Assembly: GCA_025617745.1 (NCBI GenBank)
Contig: CM046864.1
Span: forward strand, 1,240,001-1,304,000
DNA length: 64,000 bases
Origin: Heliocidaris erythrogramma
Lineage: Eukaryota; Echinodermata; Echinoidea; Camarodonta; Echinometridae
Direction: 5' to 3'
Part shown: piece after piece, positions 42,701-51,700 of the stretch
Position numbering within the stretch: the first letter of the stretch is position 1
Layout: each line of letters opens with the position of its first letter
Made by a program: the position numbers and the translations under genes
The notes under the pieces: model-generated
What the model saw: only the letters and a program-made list of their open reading frames with translations
Database searches by the model: none
What the model was told of the DNA's origin: nothing

Positions 42701-45700
42701 TTGTATTGCGCTTACCCGTCATTTCAACATGCACCTTATCTACCCGCTGAAACCGTGTTGGTCAAATCGAGTTTTGTGACGTTCATGAACATATTGCTTT
42801 AGTTACTTTAATTTACGGGAATGAAAAAAAGAAGCAAACAAAAAATACTAAAACGAAAATTATTGAAATTGGGAATGGAATAATTTGTTAAGGACATAAA
42901 AAAAATCTTTCTAGCGATGAAAAATAATTATAGGTGCAACCTAAAGGTCAACGCTGACCTACTGGTAATATGATTTGTTTTATTCAGTTATCATGATTCT
43001 ATTGTCAAAATCATGTAACAGACGTCATTCCTTTATTAATGTGTTTTACATTCCGTGGAAGTTCGTAATTCGATTAGAATTAGACTCTTCATCATGAACA
43101 TCATTCAAAATATCTTTCTCCTTTATAATTATATTTTGTCATCTACCAAACTTGCTGGAACAAATCGACCAGTTGACAATACGACAATGGCACCATCTGC
43201 ACCATTAACGTCACCTATTGGAACAGGTATGCATACTTGATCTCTTAAATGTATAAATACGAGTGCGTAATGCTTAGGCAGAATGAGCATTTTGAAAGGC
43301 TCATCGTAAACGCTCATCGTATATGCAATTCCACGGGGTACTGTTTATGCTTCCCTTCTCCAGGAGAATTCGGGATCTGCACCTGGATTCGCAAACCTGT
43401 ACTGTGCATGCCACGTTGACCCCGGGAAGGCAGGTCAAGTTGTGGCGCGCGCTTTTTCAAAACTGTGTGTATACTGTGATATGTTTCGTGTCGCGATCTC
43501 CCACTCGACTATCGCCTTTCTCGGTCTCGATTTACGGTTATTATTTCATCTATTTACGTCTATTATTTCCGTCCATTATTTTGGTTATTACGTCCGTGAA
43601 CTTCCTACCATGGTGGGAAAAGTGAGAGCCGACCAACACTGTCACTGACCGGCTACAAGTAATTATAACTGCCAGTCTCGCACATCTCTCAACTCAACAT
43701 TACGTTAAAATAGATTTGCCACAAAATATCGGTTCGATATAATTATAATAAATCTACCTTTATTCTCTTGATTTTGTCCCTGTATTTTTGCCCGGTTCTT
43801 CTTGGAAACCCTGCCGCCACAAGCTGGTCTGCCAATTTGTCGTATATGGGTTTGTTCCTCATCAACCCATTCAATTCATCTTGTATTTCGGGTTCGGACC
43901 AAGCGAGGAGAAGGGCCCTCACCTCCCCTTCGCGGTAGTTCGAGCCCTTGACACTCATTTCATCACAATGATATAAATATGGAAAAAGTTCTAGTATTAT
44001 TAAAAAAAAAACTGTTAGATCTTGCTCGGATGACGTCTATATTATGTGCATGCCTTAAGCTTGAGAAAAAAAAACAAGCATTGCATAATATTGTCCACCG
44101 TTAGCGGCGCGCGGTTTTTCACGTGAACCAGAACTTGTTTATCATGACTTCATTTAAATGCGTTTACAAATGATATGATACGTGCGTTTATGCTTCCCCA
44201 GAAACCGTCGTTCTGGAGAAACGCCGATCGTAAACGCACCTTTTTGGGCGTTTACGATCGGCCTTCACGATCGGCGATTATACGAAATTGAGAAAGGACG
44301 CAACCGTCTTTTGAATTAAACGCGTAACAAAAGCCTCATTCTGGCCTGAAGAAAGGTCAGCATAAGGGCACTCTAAATACAAACAACTTTTCGAGCAAAG
44401 ATGGTGGTGGTTGAATTATGCTTTTATTTATTATTTTTAAAGAACATGCATTTGAAGTTTCGGGGATTACCTTTTCCCTCTACCTTCTGCTTCTTCCTCT
44501 TCTTCGTGAAGATTTTCTTTTTTTCTTGTTTGATTCATTAGTATTTTTTTTGCTGAAACACATTAAAAAATAATTGCCGTCAACATTCTTTTAATTGTCA
44601 AGTTAGAAACACGCAGTGTCGAAACGAGGGGTTGGACAGGCGCCCCACACCCCTTAGTTTGCCCTAGCGCCGAAGGCAATGTTTCTCTAGCTTGATCTTC
44701 GTTTATGGGCGTCAATGTTGTGAAAAATGATTTATTCTATAAATGAAATAATGAGAAGATGTTAAAGGCGAATATAAGTTAATTACTTCCGGCGACGATA
44801 CAGGTTAATGCCAACAGTTCCAATTAAATGATAACATCAAACGCTTCAGAATGACAAAAAAGAGATATCAGCGTAACGATTGGGTAACTTGTCACAGGCA
44901 GCGACCGATAGACATATATCTGCGCTGAACTATGGGTAGTTTATGTGGGCGCCGAGTTTTGCATAGATGCGATTCGAACCGGCGTAGGAAAAGACAGCAT
45001 GTGCGTCATTATATATTTTGTTAAAGAGAAAATGATCAATTTTGGTATTCTGTATGGTTATTTCAAATGTAGACTTTCAACTTACATGAAATATTCAAGA
45101 ACCAAGTAACTGATTAACTTTGACTCAGGCAAACCAGGAATCCTAAATTTTGGCAGAGGCAAAAAAAAATATTTCATAAAAATATGACATTGCTTAGACG
45201 TGAATCTATCTAGCTGAAGAAAACCTGATTTTTCTTTAAAAGTTGAATTCCGGGGCCTGGCATACTTCTGGTGATATGTCAAGAAATTTAAAATTTGTGT
45301 TGATTTTTTTATCTCTTTCTCTCTCAGTTGTGTAGCACTCTAGTCAGTCTCCATAAATTCATCTTTCTCTTTCTTTTTTTTTGTATGTGCTCTGCTTCCA
45401 TACTTGTTTTATGGAATTATTTGTATGCATCATTCAATTCGGGATCTTATTTCACATTCTACAACGTCTTTGCAGTATCTAAGAATTTCTTTCTTACGTC
45501 ATTACCATAACTCAACTTTACAACATAGGATATTATATAATTGTTTATATGTGTGTGTTTTTTTTTACCTTTTCTTAAAAGTGCACATTCCAGTTATAAT
45601 GTTTCATGTAAAATATTGTCAACTTTTCACCAGCATCTGAAACAAACCAACCGATGGACGCTACAACAGCTGCGCCAGCAACGTCACCTGCTGGAACAGG

Positions 45701-48700
45701 TATGCATAGTTCATATCAGGAAGGTATGCGTACAGAACACTTTCTTACAATGTAAGAGTTGAGGTGTTTGAAAAGTGCATACATTATACTAACCTACCTA
45801 GAAAGCTTATTATATACTTAGGAAAAATGCTATTGTCAAGAGAACTATTAATATCAGTTTTCCTCTGGTGCGTTCTCAGAACGCACTTAGAAAAGATTTT
45901 GTCACACATAAATTATGAAAGAGATAGAGATGCACATGGCGATCCAAGGAAGCATATTAAGAAAGATGCAAGGTTCGCCTAATTTCCTTTTAAAATCATA
46001 TCTTGTTAAGCTCTTGAACTGACGTAAACTGAAGGACCATCCTTTTGGTGAGATGGAGTGTGCTTTTTCAGTCTACGATGCGATCATTTTACATGGAATA
46101 ATATAAATATGAAGCATTTGAAAAAAAAATCATATGCTTCAAAACATGGTCTGATTTCAGTGACTGATTGTTTTTCGTTTGATGTACTTTATACAGATTT
46201 TATACTATTCCAACATTTATGGACAGTAATCCATTACACTAATTTTCTGCCCAAATTGGTCTTAAGAGACCACTTTGCGCAGAAAGTCAGCATATTAATA
46301 AACATAGTAGCTATTCTTTTTCTAATCATTATAATTTTCTTTTTTTATGTAACAACTGAATTCCATGGTTTATTTCTGTGTCAGAATTGGTCAACCGGAC
46401 GGTTCGTGTGTCGATTACAGCCACGGAAATAAATGGTGAATCGCTTAGGTATACCAATGATCTGAGTATCCGGTCAACACAGACCTTCCAAACTCTCCAG
46501 ACTCAATTTTGCAATGCAGTAAGTATTACAGCCAGGCGTATACATCATATGGTGGGCTCCTTGACAGTCCCAGTGACATTTCTTTTTCCTCAGGTCCCCC
46601 CCCCCCCCTCCCGCGCGAAGCGCGAAAGCTCTGACGTTTTATAGCAAATTTGAGAGATAGATAACGGCTCGTAGCACTTTTTTAAGGCGGAAAGTTATTT
46701 CGACGTCCGGACTGCTTTTCAATTATTTGGACGTAATACTGCACTGTAACAGGGATGGCTGCAGCATGGGGGAGTTCCCCTATCCCGCGCGAAGTGCGAA
46801 AGCTCTGACGTTTTAGCAAATTTTAGAGAAAGATAACGGTTTGTAACAAACAATTTTTTAGGCGGAAAGTTTAATATAGTTCGGCGCCCCGACTGCTTTT
46901 CAATTACTTGGACGCAATATTGCACTGTATGTAACAGGGGTGGGTGCAGGGAGGGGGAGTTCTCCCGCGCGAAGCGCGAAAGCCTTGGCGTTTTACCAAA
47001 TTTGAGAGAAAGATATCGGCTAGTATGAAACGATTTTTTTTAAGGCGGAAAGTTTTACTTCGACACCCCGACTGCTTTTCAGTTACTTGGACGTAATATT
47101 GCGCTGTATGTAGCAGGGGTGGGTGTAGGGAGGGGGAGTTTCCCCATTCCCGCGCGAAGCGCGAAAGCTCCGACGTTTTAGCACCTTTTTTAAAGGCGGA
47201 ATATTAGTTTGACGGCCTGGCTGCTTTTCAGGTATTTAGACACAATACTGCACTGTATGTAACAGGGGTGGGTTCAGGGAGGGGGGGGGGGGGAGTTTCC
47301 CCCTTCCCGCGCGAAGCGCGAAAGCTCTGACGTTTTAGCAAATTTGAGAGAAAGATAACGGCTTGCAGCAAACAATTTTTTAGGCGGAAATGTATAGTTC
47401 GACGCCCCGACTGCTTTACAATTACTTGGACGCAATACTGCACTGTAGTGACATGGTTTGGTGCAGGGAGGGGGAGTATCCCCCTTTCCCCGCAAAGTGC
47501 GAAAGTTCTGACGTTTTTAGGAAATTTAAGAGAAAGGTAAACGGCTCGTATATAGCGGAAAGTTATAGCTCGACGCCCCGACAGCTTTTCAGTTATTTGG
47601 ACGCTACATTTCACTGTATGTAACAGGGGTGGATGAGGAGAGTTATTTCCCCCTACCCGTGCGAAGCGTGAAAACTTTGACGTTTTAGGAAATTATGAAA
47701 GAAAGATAACGGCTTGTAGCGCCTTTTTAGGCTCTTTTTCTCTCACTTCCTCCGCTTTTTCGCTCTCGCCTTTTTATGTTTTATTTTTTAGTGGCTGAAT
47801 AGGGGGGGGGGGGGCATGGCCCCCCTCTAAGCCCCACTCTGTCTACGCCAGTGGAAATAGTTATCGACGAATATTTCAGAGCACATTTACAACATATAAA
47901 TTTGTTTCGTGACGTCCATGTCGTTAATGTTTTAATACGACTTACATATCTTACGTAGATGATACATTTGTTCGAGAACCGACTTGGTCCTACTCTGAGG
48001 AACATCGGATGTACCGTCTTGTCCTTTGGGAGTGGTAGTATCGTCGCCAATATGGAGATGTCTCTCAGTGCAAATACTGCCACCGAAGCAGAAACCCTCG
48101 TCCAGAGCGCGGTGGAGCTCTCTATCGGAACTCCCCAGGTGTTGGACTTCGACACTGCCAACATCACTATTTCATCCTTTGCTGTAACTGGTAAATTTAA
48201 AAAAATGCAAATTTATATTAATTCGGAGAGGAATTTATAATTTTGTTTTTGTGTATTTGAGATACAAAAGCTTGATTCAAAATAAGACATTTAAAAAGAT
48301 TTCGATGTATTATTACAAAGAGACGTGGAATGCGAATATGTTTTCGAAAACACACTAGGAAGCCGGGTTACTGAAAAGCCCTAGTTTTCACGAGAGCCCG
48401 TGTTATTTACGTTGATCCCGACTACTAATTCCATTTTATATGTTATTTTATGAATTCTATACCAAATTTTTTTTGGCAGATGTCATTTGTAGTCTATCAA
48501 AATTTATTTCAAGTTCTGAGAATAGAGGTGGTACTCCTTTGGGAAGGGGGGGGGGGGCACAATCCCCAACCTTTTCAAGCACCCAAAAGCGACCCCTTTT
48601 ATCTTTAAATCAATGAAATGGAAAGAAAAACATAAAATGATTCGATAGTGGATGATAATTCTAACAACATACATGTATTCATTGAAACCGACAAAGTTGT

Positions 48701-51700
48701 TTTCTAAATTTCTTACTGCGGATTTCTTTACACATTTTTAGAACCAGCAGTTCCTCATGCAGGGTTATCAATTGGTGCCATCATCGGGATCGTTTTTGGT
48801 GTCGTAGGGGCTCTTCTCGTCTTCATCATTTGTATGTCTTGCGTCATGATGCAGATGGCATCTCGGAACAACGCTACCAAACTGTTGCACGGGTGAGCAC
48901 AGTGGCGTAGCCAGGATTAAAAAAAAGGGGGATGCAGGGCTGTGAACTTTGGGGAACTGCTTGAACTGCTTGGAGGGAGATCCGTATTTTTGGGCTATCA
49001 GATGTTTTCCTCCATAATTGTCTAATAAAAAAATTCGCCGAAATCCCCCCCCCCCCCCCCCCGCCACTGCTCGATACCCTTTTTTACAAAAGTTGTCAGG
49101 GAATAGATAAGCGCCAATTTACGTATGTTACCTTAAATACCGTTGCATATGAGGCATTATTTATCTAGCGTAGGATGCCGTTAGTGACTGCTGAGGTCAT
49201 TGACACTCCACAAAGAGTGACTGCAAAGTGAACACAATAAACGTAATAAAATTCTGGCGTATGGGCCTATGGTCATCAGAGACTCGATTGCGCTGGTATA
49301 AACGTAATTAAATTGACGCCTCGGACATTATAAATTATATGCAGTAATGGCCACCTACAATTTTCTCCCCCCCCCCCCCCCAATCATATACTGATGCCGG
49401 CTGCTCAAGAGGTGTCATTTCTTTCGAACAATCGATTTATTCCTTTTCAAGGAAAATCATTACATAGCAAACATTAAGGGAATTCAGTGAACGAAGATTC
49501 GATCGCCAATTAGGTCTTCGCCAATTATGTCTTCGCCCTGCCTTGTTTTAAGTAGATTCATTATTTTGTCATGCCAGTATTACTGCCGATTGTTCTTACA
49601 AAACAACAATAATGAGTTAACCCTGTGACAAGAAGTTGTGTCTCTCTTCAGGGACTGACTCTGGGCAGGCCCCTGGGAGCCGGGGGTGCTGCAGCCCCCC
49701 AGAATTTGTTGAGGGGGTGTTTTTGAGAAGGCTGAGGATGCAGTGGGTGCTCTAGCTTAAAAGTGGTTAAAAAGGAGACCCCAAAACGCTGAGGACCTTT
49801 CTAAAATTTTGCTCACAGCAACCCCAGTAAAAAAAACCGTTCCCAGGTGCCTGACTCTGGGTCAGTGTTGCGTATAACTTTATTTTCTTAAGTGGAGCAA
49901 TGCAATTGACGGCTTGTATTGTATTGATATTAGAAGGGATGAAAGGTTCCATCTTCCATTTGTTTAAGGAATTGTTCAAAACACATTCTTTCACAAATTG
50001 CATGTGACGGGTAACTTAGCTTAAAGGTCAGGCAAACTGTCGAGTAAACGAGGAACTTACCCTTTCCCGTAAGTGTTTAGGCTCCTCGACTGCAAGCAAC
50101 GAAGATAATGATGGTTCTACTATCGAGAATATAACCGGAGTTGGGCTTAGGAGCTCCTAGAACATGTTTTAAGGCTTAAAACAATAATGGGTTATTTTTT
50201 AGTTCAAACGTAATATTCATCAGAATCATTTTGTACAATACGGAATAAAAAACCGAGCCCGAGATGGCGTGTTGAAGTTCAATTGTCATACTGTAATAAA
50301 ACATGTTTTATCTGTATATTATTATTCTACGTTTCCTTGTGTAGAGACCGATACAATCATCACTACGACCGGGGAACTCCTTTCTCCTACAGTGGTGATT
50401 CCTTGTTTGGATCTTTTGATAGCCATTCTGAAGATATTTCCCTTGATCAGCGTGAATTTGCTGTCGGTCAAGCAGTTGGCAGGCTTACACAAGATCGTGA
50501 GCTTCGCGGACAACGTCTTTATAGAAACCGTCTGGCCTACGTAAGTAATGGCCCAGTCACAATGTCGGCGATCTGTCGGGGATTAGTTTTGGCCGGGGGT
50601 CGTCGTAGAAAATAAAGAATCCTTGAACAATCCTAGCAATAATCCTAATAAAAGTGGAGCAGTCACATTGTCTGAGATTTTTTCAAGGATTTTGACCCGG
50701 TTTTGTCGAAAAATCGTGGGATTAGCCTCCGATCGCCTCCGTTTGCATCGGAGGGGATCAAGAGCGTCTCAAACTTTTAGCGTTCCGGTCGGAGGCGCCC
50801 TTATATACACGGCGATTTACTACGATTCCACCGTACGATTCGTCGGAGACGATCACAGAAAGCGTACGAATCGTCGCAGGGCGCCTCCGATTCAGTCGGA
50901 GGGCGCCGGAGACTACTCGCAGACATTGAATCTCAATCTGAATTTCCAATCCCACACAGAATCTTGCGACTAGTCTCAGATTATTCGGAGGACGCCTCCG
51001 ATTAATCGGAGGGCATCGTAGGTCATTGGAGATTATGTCTGGGATGCCCAAAATGGGTGAAAAATCTTGCGAGCAATCTTAAAATTTTAAGTTCAAAGTT
51101 GGGGACCGCGACGGGTGTGGCGATGCCTAAAAAATCTGCGACAAGCCGCAGGCGTCCGGAGAGCGCCTCCGACGGGTGCAAAATCGTGAGATCTGTCTCA
51201 AGATTTTGTTAAAATTTCCCGGGTTTTACCCATCGCCGACGCATCGCAACTGATTTGTGACTGGCCCATAACTTTTTGATGTCTTAACAGTATTACACGA
51301 CTGGCTTTCTTTTGGTTTTATCGCTTTAATATAAACAAAAACAATGCTAATATCCATTTTATAGATGGGTTCTAAAACATGTATTTTAACAATAGAACTC
51401 ATCTGATACTCAACAAACGTTAACTGATAATCGTGTGGAAAATTGTCAGCCTGTTCAAAATATCTTGAGAATACTTATTTGATTACTCAGTAAGGAGAAC
51501 AATCTCTCTAAACTTTGCAGATTCCTTGCTGGATATTGTTTCATTGGGGCTGCCATTTTGAAAAACTGATGTCATAAGCGTTCATGTCCATTTACCTGTA
51601 CACAATGGATAGGATGTTGTATAATGAATAGCTATGGTACAACTAAAGCCACCAATGCAAAATGGCAGCCATCTTGGTACCCCAGCGTCTCACACAGGTG

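Noticed and set aside
43055..43172. Upstream extension of the short PTS exon A
   Set aside because: The frame is open but hydrophobic ([15 protein letters not shown]) and no acceptor precedes it at a suitable place.
44965..45000. tRNA-like B box (GGTTCGAATC on the minus strand)
   Set aside because: T-arm stems do not pair and no A box or acceptor stem lies at the right distance.
46611..47780. CRISPR-like regular repeats
   Set aside because: Long, diverged units without unique spacers in an animal intron; an ordinary tandem array.
50758..51051. 97-codon minus-strand ORF in the 720-bp TIR element
   Set aside because: Composition reflects palindromic repeats; no domain seen.
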